A DNA stretch of 43,404 bases from Chloroflexota bacterium (GTDB taxonomy: Bacteria; Chloroflexota; Anaerolineae; Aggregatilineales; Phototrophicaceae): assembly GCA_003696565.1 (NCBI GenBank), contig RFHA01000252.1, forward strand, positions 1-43,404. The letters run 5' to 3'. Position 1 is the stretch's first letter. The number at the start of each line of letters is the position of its first letter. Positions 1 through 7,920 of the stretch are shown here, piece by piece. The notes beneath the pieces are model-generated. The model saw nothing but the letters and a program-made list of their open reading frames with translations, made no database searches and was not told where the DNA came from. Both the position numbers and the translations under genes were made by a program.

Positions 1-669
1 ATCAACCGTACCATTTAACTCTGTACCAGAAATACCCGGCGATAACACCACCTGATAAACACCTGTCATTGGTAAACGAACAGAGACAATTGCCGGTTCC
101 AAGCTTGGACCACCATCATCATCAAACGCAATTTCCTCCCCATTAGGGCTGAACAAAGCTAACTCAGTATCCAGTGCATCATCTGCACTATCGGCAGTGA
201 TCGTAACAAATTCCCCTTCCACACCATCAAAACCAAAGAACATCGCCTCTGCGCCATTTAGTTCAACAGTCCGCACATCATCATAAACGAGTGGAATTAA
301 CGCTAATTCAGAAAGAGACAATGTATAAACACCTGCTGGGCTGCCACTCCAGGATGTTACAACAATCGTATAGATACCGTCCGTTGGTGCAGTAAAACTC
401 AGCAGTGCATTAAAAAACCCACCACTATCATCATCAGACGCGATAACGTCCTCATCACTATTGAGAATTTCTACTAATGGATCAAAATCATCGGATTCCA
501 ACTTAATCAGATAATTCATGCCAGCCGTTGCGGAAAACGTGTATAAGACCGCCTCCCCGTTAGCTGTATCTTCAATAACATCCCCCGGATTGATGGCTGT
601 TTGCGCCACCGCCATAGATGTCCATAAACATCCCAACGTAAATAAAACTACCCAACTCAAGCGTTTCAT
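1..669 (-). CDS. Exported protein with PPC-like repeats (3' end outside window)
   Basis: The reading frame is open from an ATG at 669 to the window edge, so 223 residues are visible and the C-terminus is missing. Residues 1-22 look like a Sec signal peptide: KR, a hydrophobic core, then AVA before Gln23. Two similar beta-rich segments follow, about 23-110 and 115-223, with motifs such as YTFSATAG, DDDSGGFF and GIYTIVV, then DDDGGPS and GVYQVVLSPG. This pattern is that of bacterial pre-peptidase C-terminal (PPC) domains, which are often found at the ends of secreted hydrolases or in repeat-only surface proteins. AAAGGGA lies just upstream of the ATG. No catalytic domain is visible, so it could be a surface repeat protein or the start of a larger enzyme. 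The PPC assignment is by eye. Confidence 0.75.
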   Translation of the reverse strand, partial: MKRLSWVVLFTLGCLWTSMAVAQTAINPGDVIEDTANGEAVLYTFSATAGMNYLIKLESDDFDPLVEILNSDEDVIASDDDSGGFFNALLSFTAPTDGIYTIVVTSWSGSPAGVYTLSLSELALIPLVYDDVRTVELNGAEAMFFGFDGVEGEFVTITADSADDALDTELALFSPNGEEIAFDDDGGPSLEPAIVSVRLPMTGVYQVVLSPGISGTELNGTVD

Positions 670-763
670 TTTGTTTTCCCTTTTTAGATGCATCTTAAAA
701 AATTTCCGGCACCTCTCCGGCGTGGCGATTCTTAATACAGCATAGATAACAAATTGCTTGGCA

Positions 764-1630
764 TTAAAAACCACTATAGCCCAAATAACGCTGCCAGTTC
801 ACGCCATTTGGTGCCAGCCCAAACACCCCACCAGATGGCTCGCTAATGAACAACGTACCATCACTAGAAACTTGCGTTTGTACGCTAAACGGTTGCTCCC
901 ACTGCATGGTTGCCCAGCCGATCCGGTCACGAATGATCTGGTTATTACGCCACAACATCCCAAATCCACGCCGGGGTTGCCAGGTATTTGGGCGTGGAGC
1001 ATTGGCATAAGCCGGATCATCCTCCGCCATACCTTCCTCAAATGAATCCCGAAACACCTGCCAACGCGGTGGAATACCGTCATTGTACATGACATAAATG
1101 GCATCCTGCGCACCTACCCAGATCATGTACCCATTTTCAAACGATTGAAACACACCCTGACTGGCAATTGGTGGACTAAGTGGGCAATTAGCAGGAGCTG
1201 GCGTAAGGAAAAACCATGTACTGTTACAAACTTGCGGCAATGCCACCGCTGCATCTGCTGTAATGGGAATAATCACACTCGTCGGGAACAAAGGACGGGT
1301 TGCCGTTGCTGTAACCGTCACTGTCGGGGTTGGGGTAATGCTGGGCGTATATGTGATTGTTGGGGTACTGGTTGGTGTTTTGCTGGGTGGGAGGGTTGGC
1401 GTAACCAAAACAAAATCCGCCTGGATTGTCACAATTTCTAAAGGAGATTGAACTTCGCTAGTTGGAACGGGTTGGCTAGGCGTGGGCGTAAGGATACGTG
1501 TTGGCACGGGGATTGTTGGCTCCAACACAACCTCTTCCAACAAAACAGGTCCCGTTTGTTGTGGTGTGGTTGGGGCAGAACTACATGCCGCCAATATCAC
1601 CCCTAAAATTAATAATAGAATTCGTCTCAT
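764..1630 (-). CDS. Putative lipoprotein with Thr/Pro-rich stalk
   Basis: A 288-residue protein. MRRILLLILG opens a short signal peptide ending in the lipobox LAAC, so Cys16 is probably lipidated and the protein anchored outside the membrane. Residues about 20-115 are Pro/Thr/Ser rich (for example TPTSTPTITYTPSITPTP), typical of a surface stalk or linker. The C-terminal part, about 120-288, is a globular domain rich in Trp and aromatic residues, with paired segments such as GYMIWVGAQDAIYVMYNDG and no recognised catalytic motif. It lies 94 bases upstream of the PPC-repeat gene on the same strand, so the two could be co-transcribed. Function unknown; a surface-exposed or envelope-associated role is inferred. 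Confidence 0.75.
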   Translation of the reverse strand: MRRILLLILGVILAACSSAPTTPQQTGPVLLEEVVLEPTIPVPTRILTPTPSQPVPTSEVQSPLEIVTIQADFVLVTPTLPPSKTPTSTPTITYTPSITPTPTVTVTATATRPLFPTSVIIPITADAAVALPQVCNSTWFFLTPAPANCPLSPPIASQGVFQSFENGYMIWVGAQDAIYVMYNDGIPPRWQVFRDSFEEGMAEDDPAYANAPRPNTWQPRRGFGMLWRNNQIIRDRIGWATMQWEQPFSVQTQVSSDGTLFISEPSGGVFGLAPNGVNWQRYLGYSGF

Positions 1631-1668
1631 GCATTATCCTCACGCTTTTTTATGTCATTCTATATCGT

Positions 1669-1697
1669 TTGTGCTTTGATGCAACCTATTGTATATT
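1669..1697 (+). promoter_or_regulatory. Candidate promoter for the 1748 gene
   Basis: TTGTGC (1669-1674) and TATATT (1692-1697) are separated by 17 bases and lie about 50 bases upstream of the ATG at 1748. The -10 matches five of six consensus bases, the -35 only three. An 8-bp inverted repeat overlaps the -10. Confidence 0.4.
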
Positions 1698-1722
1698 TTG
1701 CCTAAATAAGCGACAATATACA
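1690..1722. repeat. 8-bp inverted repeat overlapping a candidate -10
   Basis: TGTATATT (1690-1697) and AATATACA (1715-1722) are perfect inverted copies 17 bases apart, between the divergent lipoprotein and membrane-protein genes. It could be an operator for one or both, but short AT-rich repeats also arise by chance. Confidence 0.35.
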
Positions 1723-1747
1723 TTAATCGTAATAAGGAACGACACAC

Positions 1748-2119
1748 ATGGCAAAACGAAAGTCATCCAGCAATACAAGTGGAAAGCGACGGGGAAGAAA
1801 AAGCCGGGCTGAAGCACGTGTTGAAAGAACAACTTGGTTTTTGATGGTCTTGGTGTTTGCAGTGATCTACATTCTGCCAGAAGGAACACTTCCCAACCCA
1901 CTAATTCCATTTTCTGGCGCGGTCATTTTATTAGGTGCTGGGGTATATCAATTTCAACACGGCTGGCGTGTTCCCCCAACAACTTGGATTTTTGGCACAA
2001 TCATGCTGATGTTCGCCATTTATAACGTCAGTGTCGATTTGGATGCCAATTTTTACGGTGTGACGCTTTTAGTTTTTGCAATTGTGTTGGGTATTGGTGC
2101 TGTAACTGGGGAGACATAG
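1748..2119 (+). CDS. Small multi-pass membrane protein
   Basis: A 123-residue protein with a very basic N-terminus (about residues 3-26, with runs such as GKRRGRKSR). Four hydrophobic segments follow at about 29-46, 53-69, 78-95 and 102-120. The basic head would stay in the cytoplasm by the positive-inside rule. AAGGA lies about nine bases before the ATG. The stop codon is only six bases before the start of the PucR-type regulator, so the two are probably one operon. No family was recognised; a small integral membrane protein of unknown role is all that can be claimed. Confidence 0.7.
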   Translation: MAKRKSSSNTSGKRRGRKSRAEARVERTTWFLMVLVFAVIYILPEGTLPNPLIPFSGAVILLGAGVYQFQHGWRVPPTTWIFGTIMLMFAIYNVSVDLDANFYGVTLLVFAIVLGIGAVTGET

Positions 2120-2125
2120 TCATTT

Positions 2126-3775
2126 ATGAGTTCAGAAGTCCAAGAGCGCATTACAATTGATGACATTCGCAAACTTGCTTTACCATTAGGCACACGGGTG
2201 ATTTCCGGTGATGGCTTACTAAACCGTCCCGTTACCTGGACAACCGTCATCTACCCGGAAGACAGCTTAGTGACCAAAACTTTACAACAAAATGAACTCG
2301 TGTTGATGGCTGCACATGAGACAAATAATCTGAAAAAAACCAGTGATTTAGAGGTCGTGCGTTGGGCATCCGAACAAAAAGCTGCTGGAGTTGTCCTGTC
2401 TGATACACCATCACCAGCCACTGTAGCCGAAGCCAAAGCATATGGTATTCCGTTGTTACAATTACCCACAGGTAGCAAAATCCGCCTTGTGGAAAAAGCC
2501 GTTGTCAGCTTATTGGTAGATCGTAAAGGGCAAATTGAACGGCGTGGCACTCAGATTTACCGCCAACTCACTCAAATTTCCTCCCGCAATGAGGGAATGG
2601 CAGAACTAATTAATACCATGGCACGGCTGACAAACAAAGCCGTTGTCATTCAAGACAAACGGCTACATATATTATATAGTTCAGTTCAACCACAATTTGT
2701 CTCTTACTGGGATGAAATTGAACAGTTCTTACGCAAACAAGATAACCTACCGGTTGAATATCAAGATCGCCACCGTGTGAGTGATGTTGATGATGTCGTG
2801 TTGATGCAATCCCTACCAACCCCTGGGTTAGCGCGGTTGGTCTCCCCGGTTATTACCAGTGATGTCGGACGCGGGTATCTTTCTATCATCGGGCGGGATA
2901 CCGATTTAGATGATATCGATGTTTTGGTGGCAGAACACGGTGCAGCCGCCTGTGCGCTGGAAATGGCAAAACAAAAAGCCGTCAGTGATACCGAAAAACG
3001 GCTGCGTGGTACATTTTTAGATCGCCTGCTGATTGGGGATGTCAGTCATCAAGAAGCGATCCGCCAGGGTGAGCGGTTTGATCATGACATGACACAAACT
3101 CACCTGGCAATTGTTCTTTCTTGGCATGGGGATAATGCACCATCCAACCGGCGACTGGAAACTTTGGTGAACACCGTTATCAATAATCAGCGGGCAAAAG
3201 CACTTGTGTGGCAACGCGAACGCGAGCAAGAAGTGTTAGTATTCCATGCGACCGACCCAGAAAACCCGATTGATCACAGCCTAAAACTTGCCTCATCCTT
3301 TAGTGCAGAAATTCAACGGCAGTATCCTGGGCATAAAGTGGCAATTGGCTTAGGGCAGCCCGCCCGTGAAATTGGCTTATGGCGTGCCTCTTATCGAGAT
3401 GCCGTACAAGCCCTAGAGCTAGCCATCCGCCTACAAACAGACACGCCACTTTACATTGGGGACTTAGGCGTTTATCAATTGATTTTGAGTTTATCCGACC
3501 GTGAAAAATTGATGGCATTTACAGAAAAAACCCTCGGCTCATTAATTGAGTATGATATGCGTCAGCACGCGGATTTAATCAAAACATTAGAAGCGTTTTT
3601 CGCCTGTCATGGAAATTTAAGCCAAACGGCAGAAATGTTGATTGTCCACCGAAACACGTTGCTGTACCGCATGAATCGCATCAATGAAATCGCAGAATTA
3701 GACCTTAATCGACCAGAGACACGGCTCGCTTTGCACCTCGCGCTAACAATCCGCCGCCTCTTAGCTCTAAACTAA
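2126..3775 (+). CDS. PucR/CdaR-family transcriptional regulator (copy 1)
   Basis: A 549-residue protein with the PucR layout. An N-terminal PucR domain spans about 10-130 (LALPLGTRVISGDGLLNRPVTW resembles the family opening). A middle region of about 150-440 includes a CdaR GGDEF-like segment (VAIGLGQPAREIGLWRASYRDAVQALE). A C-terminal helix-turn-helix (HTH_30) lies at about 480-549, with CHGNLSQTAEMLIVHRNTLLYR. Regulators of this family control purine, carbohydrate or amino acid use in other bacteria; the ligand here cannot be read from sequence. It follows the small membrane protein by six bases, so the pair may work together. A second regulator of the same architecture lies at 36542-38197. 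Confidence 0.9.
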   Translation: MSSEVQERITIDDIRKLALPLGTRVISGDGLLNRPVTWTTVIYPEDSLVTKTLQQNELVLMAAHETNNLKKTSDLEVVRWASEQKAAGVVLSDTPSPATVAEAKAYGIPLLQLPTGSKIRLVEKAVVSLLVDRKGQIERRGTQIYRQLTQISSRNEGMAELINTMARLTNKAVVIQDKRLHILYSSVQPQFVSYWDEIEQFLRKQDNLPVEYQDRHRVSDVDDVVLMQSLPTPGLARLVSPVITSDVGRGYLSIIGRDTDLDDIDVLVAEHGAAACALEMAKQKAVSDTEKRLRGTFLDRLLIGDVSHQEAIRQGERFDHDMTQTHLAIVLSWHGDNAPSNRRLETLVNTVINNQRAKALVWQREREQEVLVFHATDPENPIDHSLKLASSFSAEIQRQYPGHKVAIGLGQPAREIGLWRASYRDAVQALELAIRLQTDTPLYIGDLGVYQLILSLSDREKLMAFTEKTLGSLIEYDMRQHADLIKTLEAFFACHGNLSQTAEMLIVHRNTLLYRMNRINEIAELDLNRPETRLALHLALTIRRLLALN

Positions 3776-3788
3776 ACACAAGCATCAC

Positions 3789-3832
3789 CATGGGATGATG
3801 TACCTTAAGAAATTGATCGTACATCTCCCATG
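3789..3832. terminator. Inverted repeat between convergent genes
   Basis: CATGGGATGATGTAC (3789-3803) pairs with GTACATCTCCCATG (3819-3832): 14 base pairs with one bulged base and a 15-base loop. It sits between the convergent ends of the PucR gene (stop 3775) and the kinase gene (stop 3868) and may end transcription from both sides. There is no immediate T-run. Confidence 0.45.
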
Positions 3833-3867
3833 TAGTGACAACCCAATTATTTTTAGGGCACATCCAC

Positions 3868-5604
3868 CTATGACTCATCTCCTGGATTACTGGGATGATA
3901 GTCATCTAAAATAGACCCTCCAATAAATTCACGCAGCAAGGATGTATCTGGAATCAAGCGCACTTGCTCAGCTTTCATAGGACGAACCCAGTTCAAAAAC
4001 GAGAGCAACCGCTTTGCTTCAATGTGCGGCGGCGTGTTTGGTTCCACCTGCAACAGCAACGGTGCAGCAATCGGTTTAAGGGAAGCTAATTCATAAACTA
4101 AGGCGGAATTAAACATCGCATCAGCATTTTCTTGATACGGGAAAATATTATTCTTTTCTCCACGGCGCACACTATTCCACCGTTCTAGGGTATCCGTCGC
4201 GCTATAACCACGTGTACGGGCATCACGTACAATACGCCGCAGCAAGCGAACATCTGTCGTAGGCACACGGTTATGTGAGTCAATATTTAACTGAGTCAAC
4301 GCAGAGACATACACACGGAAGATTTTCTCTTTGGGAATTTGTGGCACTAAATTGGGGTTTAGCCCATGAATCCCTTCGATAATGAGAATTTGATCCTGTA
4401 GGAGTTGGGCAGTACGTCCTGGTTCGCTTTTACCCGTCAGAAAATTAAAGTGTGGGATTTGAACCTCTGCCCCCTGCATCAACTGAAGGAGTTGTTGATT
4501 AAACAACTTAAGGTTAATCGCTTCTAAAGCCTCAAAATCATAATCGCCATTTTCATCACGCGGGGTTAAATCACGATCCACAAAATAGTTATCCATTTCT
4601 AATGTGGCTGGGCGTAACCCATGCGCTAAAAGTTGAATAGCTAATCGTTTGGAAAAAGTTGTTTTACCAGATGACGAAGGACCGGCGATTAACACTAATT
4701 GCACCCCACGCTTATGATGCTGTTCTGTGATGGTGCGGGCAATTTGTGCAACATTCTGTTCATGTAATGCTTCCGCCACCAAGATTAATTCATCTAGGCG
4801 TTTTTGTTGAGAAACCAATCGATTTAACCGACCAATATCTTCCACCTGCATCCGCTGAAGCCACTCATCAGCCTGTTGAAAGACTTTGCCAAGTTTATCA
4901 TAAGCACGTATCGGGCGGAGAATGGTAGGAGCTTCCTGGCGTGGATACTGCAAAATAAAGCCTTCTTTTACCCAGATCAGGCGGAAATACTGCAAATAGC
5001 CGGTTGAAGGCAACATATAGCCATAATAATAGTCTTCCCGTCCACGCAAGCCATATACGGTTAAATTCGGACGCAAGCGCATTTCTAACAAACGGAGTTT
5101 ATCTTCCTCACCCCGTGACCGATAAATCTCTCGGATTTCTTCCAACGACGCGGAACGCTTTGTAATTGGTTCGTCATCCGCAACAATCTGACGCATACGC
5201 GCTTCTAGCTGTTCTAGCTCTAAAGGAGTAAAGGGTTTATCATCCAAGCGGGTACAATAAAATCCACCATCCGGCACAGCATAACGCACACTGACCTGGC
5301 ACCCTTTCCAGAGTTCTGCTGCCGCCGTCGCCAAAAGCAACACTAACGAACGACGATAAATCCGCCCGCCATCACTACTAGACAGCAAAACCGGTGCCAA
5401 ATTAGCATCACGATGAACGGGATAGGTCAACTCACGCAGTTGCCCATCCACAATTGCTCCCATCAATGGCGCGTTATATTGATAACGTTCTTCCGCCGCG
5501 CGTAAAAAGTCATGAGTAGTAGTACCAACTGGACCTTCTAAAATATATCCGTCTTCAAATGTAACTCGGATCGTTTCACGTGGGGATGCAGGATAAATTT
5601 GCAT
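3868..5604 (-). CDS. Uridine kinase-like protein with TGS and ThrRS-like N-terminal domains
   Basis: A 578-residue protein. Residues 1-70 resemble a TGS domain, and about 80-220 resemble the second additional (editing-like) domain of threonyl-tRNA synthetase. From about 300 a P-loop kinase of the phosphoribulokinase/uridine kinase family follows, with Walker A GPSSSGKT at 308-315, the substrate region LEMDNYFVDRDLTPRDENGD and Walker B LLQDQILIIEGIHGLNP. This fusion is a known but poorly understood bacterial type, usually annotated as nucleoside or uridine kinase; phosphorylation of uridine or a related nucleoside is inferred from the fold. AAGGA precedes the ATG at 5604 by about ten bases. 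The start lies back to back with the FHA gene. Confidence 0.88.
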   Translation of the reverse strand: MQIYPASPRETIRVTFEDGYILEGPVGTTTHDFLRAAEERYQYNAPLMGAIVDGQLRELTYPVHRDANLAPVLLSSSDGGRIYRRSLVLLLATAAAELWKGCQVSVRYAVPDGGFYCTRLDDKPFTPLELEQLEARMRQIVADDEPITKRSASLEEIREIYRSRGEEDKLRLLEMRLRPNLTVYGLRGREDYYYGYMLPSTGYLQYFRLIWVKEGFILQYPRQEAPTILRPIRAYDKLGKVFQQADEWLQRMQVEDIGRLNRLVSQQKRLDELILVAEALHEQNVAQIARTITEQHHKRGVQLVLIAGPSSSGKTTFSKRLAIQLLAHGLRPATLEMDNYFVDRDLTPRDENGDYDFEALEAINLKLFNQQLLQLMQGAEVQIPHFNFLTGKSEPGRTAQLLQDQILIIEGIHGLNPNLVPQIPKEKIFRVYVSALTQLNIDSHNRVPTTDVRLLRRIVRDARTRGYSATDTLERWNSVRRGEKNNIFPYQENADAMFNSALVYELASLKPIAAPLLLQVEPNTPPHIEAKRLLSFLNWVRPMKAEQVRLIPDTSLLREFIGGSILDDYHPSNPGDES

Positions 5605-5659
5605 GTTAGTTATGTCCTTCGATTGTAATGTGTGTTATACTTTGTTCATATACTTAAAT

Positions 5660-6178
5660 ATGGATATGTCTATGAGTGACGAACAAAATCCATCTTCTGA
5701 AGAAAACGAACACGAAAACGAGCATTATAACCCTGAATTAACACGCCATATCCGACCAGATACGGCGATCTTATCATCACAACAAAAACTTCCACGTACC
5801 GGTGCCGCCAAAATTGGACGAGGCAACACCCTGTTTGGATTCGGTGGCGACCACTTTGAACTCATTCTGGTCATCCGTGGGATTGTTGAACGGCTGACCC
5901 TCCCTGAATCACAAACGGTCATTCTAGGACGTGCTGATGCCCGTATCCAATATATGCCAGATGTAGACCTAACTCCATATGGCGCATTGGATCGCGGTGT
6001 CTCTCGTGAGCATGCCCGCCTACACGTGGAAAACGGACACATTTACATCACCGATCTAGGTAGCACCAATGGTACTTTCTTAAGCGGAGAACAGCTTGAG
6101 CCACATCAGCCCGTCATGCTCCGTAAAGGTGATGAGTTGTTGCTTGGGCGTTTACCCATACAGGTTCTATTTCGTTAA
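5660..6178 (+). CDS. FHA-domain protein
   Basis: About 172 residues from the ATG at 5660. An earlier in-frame ATG at 5603 would overlap the divergent kinase start and is rejected; ATGs at 5666 and 5672 are also possible, the last having a weak GGA seven bases upstream. The N-terminal third is acidic and probably disordered (NPSSEENEHENEHYNPE). The C-terminal half is a forkhead-associated domain, with VILGRADARIQ, GVSREHARLHVENG and DLGSTNGTFLSGEQL carrying the Gly-Arg, Ser-x-x-His and Asn residues that contact phosphothreonine. It should therefore bind a protein phosphorylated by a Ser/Thr kinase; the partner is not in the window. A strong terminator follows directly. Confidence 0.9.
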   Translation: MDMSMSDEQNPSSEENEHENEHYNPELTRHIRPDTAILSSQQKLPRTGAAKIGRGNTLFGFGGDHFELILVIRGIVERLTLPESQTVILGRADARIQYMPDVDLTPYGALDRGVSREHARLHVENGHIYITDLGSTNGTFLSGEQLEPHQPVMLRKGDELLLGRLPIQVLFR

Positions 6179-6203
6179 AGGTAGATATTGTAACACAAAT
6201 CCA

Positions 6204-6238
6204 CCGCGTCCTGTAAGAGAAAGACGCGGTTTTATTTT
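6204..6238 (+). terminator. Rho-independent terminator after the FHA gene
   Basis: CCGCGTC (6204-6210) and GACGCGG (6223-6229) form a perfect 7-bp GC-rich stem with a 12-base loop, followed by TTTTATTTT (6230-6238). It ends only six bases before the annotated start of the next gene. Confidence 0.85.
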
Positions 6239-6244
6239 GGTAAA

Positions 6245-7156
6245 ATGACCATAAAATCAAGATCACCATATCAACACACGACACATCAGCCTGGCTGTTT
6301 GCTTCGGGCAGGGTTATTCTTTCTGGCGTTTTTTGCGTGCTTTATGTTCACCTGCGGTTTAAGCCTATTAGGATACGTGCTTACCCCACCGCCACCGGTC
6401 ACTGTGCTGATAATGGGGTTGGATTCACGCCAGGGAGAAGCCTATTTAGCCCGCACTGATTCAGTGATGCTGTTAGGAGTTCAACCAAATAAGCTACAGG
6501 TGAGTTTACTTTCTATCCCGCGGGATATTTTCATCCGCGTGCCAGGATATAGCGCATCACAACGAATTAACACCATTAACCTTTTAGGCGAATTAGAGGC
6601 ACCTGGTACAGGACCGGAATTATTGAAACAAAGCCTAGCGTTGAGCTTTAACATCATACCTACCCATTATATCCGTATTGATTTCCGCGCGTTTGAGGCG
6701 ATGATTGACGCGGTAGGTGGAGTCACAATTAATGTCCCGTATGAGATTGTTGATCCATACTTCCCAACAGATGACTACGGCACAATGTCCATACGGTTTG
6801 AAGCTGGGTCACAACATATGAATGGAAAAACGGCTCTCATCTACGCCCGTACACGCCACATGGATGATGACTATCGCCGTGCAGAACGACAGCAACAAGT
6901 CGTCACGGCATTTGCCCGGCGGGCATTTAATCCCCTAACTTGGGTACCATTATTGCAGGTGTTTTATCAATATGTGGATACTGATTTAACGCCGTTGCAA
7001 TTGATACAAATAGCACCGGCATTGCTTTTGAGTGGCTTCCAGGTTGAACAACTTGTGATTGATCGTGATTGGATTTTACCAGGAACAAATGGACCCATCC
7101 CCAATTATGACCGCCTCATTCCATGGCTAAGTGACCATTTTCCCATAAATCAATAA
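6245..7156 (+). CDS. LytR-CpsA-Psr (LCP) family protein
   Basis: A 303-residue protein with one N-terminal membrane anchor (about 20-47) and an extracytoplasmic LCP domain (about 52-215). Family motifs include VLIMGLDSRQGE, LARTDSVMLLGV, LLSIPRDIFIRVPGY and ALIYARTRHMDDDYRRAERQQQ, whose Arg and Asp residues bind the pyrophosphate of a polyprenyl-linked substrate. LCP enzymes transfer undecaprenyl-phosphate-linked glycopolymers onto the cell wall or surface acceptors. The ATG at 6245 is seven bases after the T-run of the preceding terminator and has no Shine-Dalgarno. The true start could be a downstream TTG within the hydrophobic stretch, or the message could be leaderless. Function is inferred from the family. 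Confidence 0.9.
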   Translation: MTIKSRSPYQHTTHQPGCLLRAGLFFLAFFACFMFTCGLSLLGYVLTPPPPVTVLIMGLDSRQGEAYLARTDSVMLLGVQPNKLQVSLLSIPRDIFIRVPGYSASQRINTINLLGELEAPGTGPELLKQSLALSFNIIPTHYIRIDFRAFEAMIDAVGGVTINVPYEIVDPYFPTDDYGTMSIRFEAGSQHMNGKTALIYARTRHMDDDYRRAERQQQVVTAFARRAFNPLTWVPLLQVFYQYVDTDLTPLQLIQIAPALLLSGFQVEQLVIDRDWILPGTNGPIPNYDRLIPWLSDHFPINQ

Positions 7157-7173
7157 ACACTTTGCGAAATCAC

Positions 7174-7200
7174 TTGCGAATTTCAATATTGTGCTAGAAT
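7174..7200 (+). promoter_or_regulatory. Candidate extended -10 promoter for the 7251 gene
   Basis: TTGCGA (7174-7179) and TAGAAT (7195-7200) are 15 bases apart. TGC directly before the -10 gives the extended -10 form. A start near 7207 would leave a 44-base leader. Confidence 0.5.
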
Positions 7201-7250
7201 GATACTACGCTATTTAGCGCAATGTTGTCAGAAAGCAGGAGTTTATTAAA

Positions 7251-7445
7251 ATGGCGATTGAGTTTTACGATGTCAAGTTGAAGAAAAAAGTTCAAATTGA
7301 TGAAGCTAACGTCCGCAAAACAACCTTTACAACTAAAAACGGTCAAACTCGCTATGGCTTGCGTGCCAAAACAGACGACGGGCGTAATTTAACCAAGTTC
7401 GTCAGCAAGGGAGATTGGGACGCGCTCAACGTTCCACAAGAATAA
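7251..7445 (+). CDS. Small hypothetical protein (64 aa)
   Basis: A 64-residue basic protein, beginning MAIEFYDVKLKKKVQIDE and ending KGDWDALNVPQE. There is no signal peptide or membrane segment, and the mix of short strands and Lys/Arg suggests a compact cytoplasmic beta fold. Evidence that it is real is good: AGGAG ten bases before the ATG, an extended -10 promoter upstream and a GC-rich hairpin after the stop. No function can be assigned. Its basic charge would suit a nucleic acid or ribosome partner, but that is speculation. Confidence 0.75.
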   Translation: MAIEFYDVKLKKKVQIDEANVRKTTFTTKNGQTRYGLRAKTDDGRNLTKFVSKGDWDALNVPQE

Positions 7446-7456
7446 TCACCCGCACA

Positions 7457-7486
7457 GCGGGGAAACGGTTTTTAGCCGTCCCCCGC
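7457..7486. terminator. GC-rich hairpin between convergent small genes
   Basis: GCGGGG (7457-7462) pairs with CCCCGC (7481-7486), and an inner CGG/CCG extends the stem. It lies between the ends of the convergent genes at 7445 and 7498, so it may serve both directions. The flanking T-run is weak. Confidence 0.6.
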
Positions 7487-7497
7487 CTCCATATCTT

Positions 7498-7737
7498 TTA
7501 ACTCATCAGCGGTGAGTCATCTACAGTTGTGGCATCTTTGCTGAACAAAGCAAACCCTAAGCCGATTGCACCCAGGTCTTCTGCACCGTTTCCCCCGCCA
7601 GCACCCATAAACTGCCAGCCATCACTTAATAACTTTGCCATTTCCCATTCCGCTTCACTGCGGCTTAAAACACCTTCCGCCTCATAACCAGGACCGCGCT
7701 CCAAAATAAATACCACCATTTTGACTTGTTTTGCCAT
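7498..7737 (-). CDS. Small hypothetical protein (79 aa)
   Basis: A 79-residue protein, MAKQVKMVVFILERGPGYEA at the start, with a central acidic amphipathic helix (SRSEAEWEMAKLLSDGW) and a Gly-rich middle (GAGGGNGAEDLGAIGLGFALF). The pattern of a first strand, then a helix ending in LLSDGWQF, resembles small DUF4177-like proteins, in which such a helix leads into a Gly-Trp turn; this is only a resemblance. AAAGGAG stands nine bases before the ATG, and a TATAAT lies about 40 bases upstream on this strand, so expression is well supported. Function unknown. Confidence 0.75.
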   Translation of the reverse strand: MAKQVKMVVFILERGPGYEAEGVLSRSEAEWEMAKLLSDGWQFMGAGGGNGAEDLGAIGLGFALFSKDATTVDDSPLMS

Positions 7738-7777
7738 TGGCTATTTGCTCCTTTTTGATGCATAAACAGCATAATTC

Positions 7778-7808
7778 ATTATAGCTTAGCACACAAAAGC
7801 TGCTGCAA
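7778..7808 (-). promoter_or_regulatory. Candidate promoter for the 79-aa gene
   Basis: On the minus strand a perfect TATAAT (7783-7778) lies about 41 bases before the ATG at 7737. A partial -35, TTGCAG (7808-7803), is 19 bases further upstream, wider than ideal. Confidence 0.4.
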
Positions 7809-7870
7809 TATGTCAAATGCCACTTAAAAATATGATGAGTTTAATACTTCTTTGATTAAAATTGTTGTAT

Positions 7871-7908
7871 AATATGTATAAGTAATTATTGGGCAAAATA
7901 TACATATT
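7871..7908. repeat. Perfect 10-bp inverted repeat in the leader of the 37-aa ORF
   Basis: AATATGTATA (7871-7880) and TATACATATT (7899-7908) are exact inverted copies around an 18-base spacer. They follow the TATAAT at 7868-7873 and end just before the ribosome binding site of the small ORF at 7921. The repeat could be an operator or an mRNA structure. Confidence 0.45.
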
Positions 7909-7920
7909 GAGAGGTGAACA

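Noticed and set aside
518-745. Plus-strand open frame over the PPC-repeat gene
   Set aside because: It lies antisense to a frame with signal peptide and repeat motifs, and has no RBS or domain pattern.
1280-1530. Repetitive DNA in the lipoprotein gene
   Set aside because: The repeats are imperfect and code for a Thr/Pro linker; no exact tandem unit was seen, so it is not called a repeat element.
5603-5659. N-terminal extension of the FHA protein
   Set aside because: It would start inside the start codon of the divergent kinase gene, and has no RBS; the start at 5660 or 5672 is preferred.
7892-7904. 13-base string GGCAAAATATACA shared with the minus strand near 1690-1705
   Set aside because: In 43 kb of AT-rich DNA several such matches are expected by chance, and positions relative to the genes differ.
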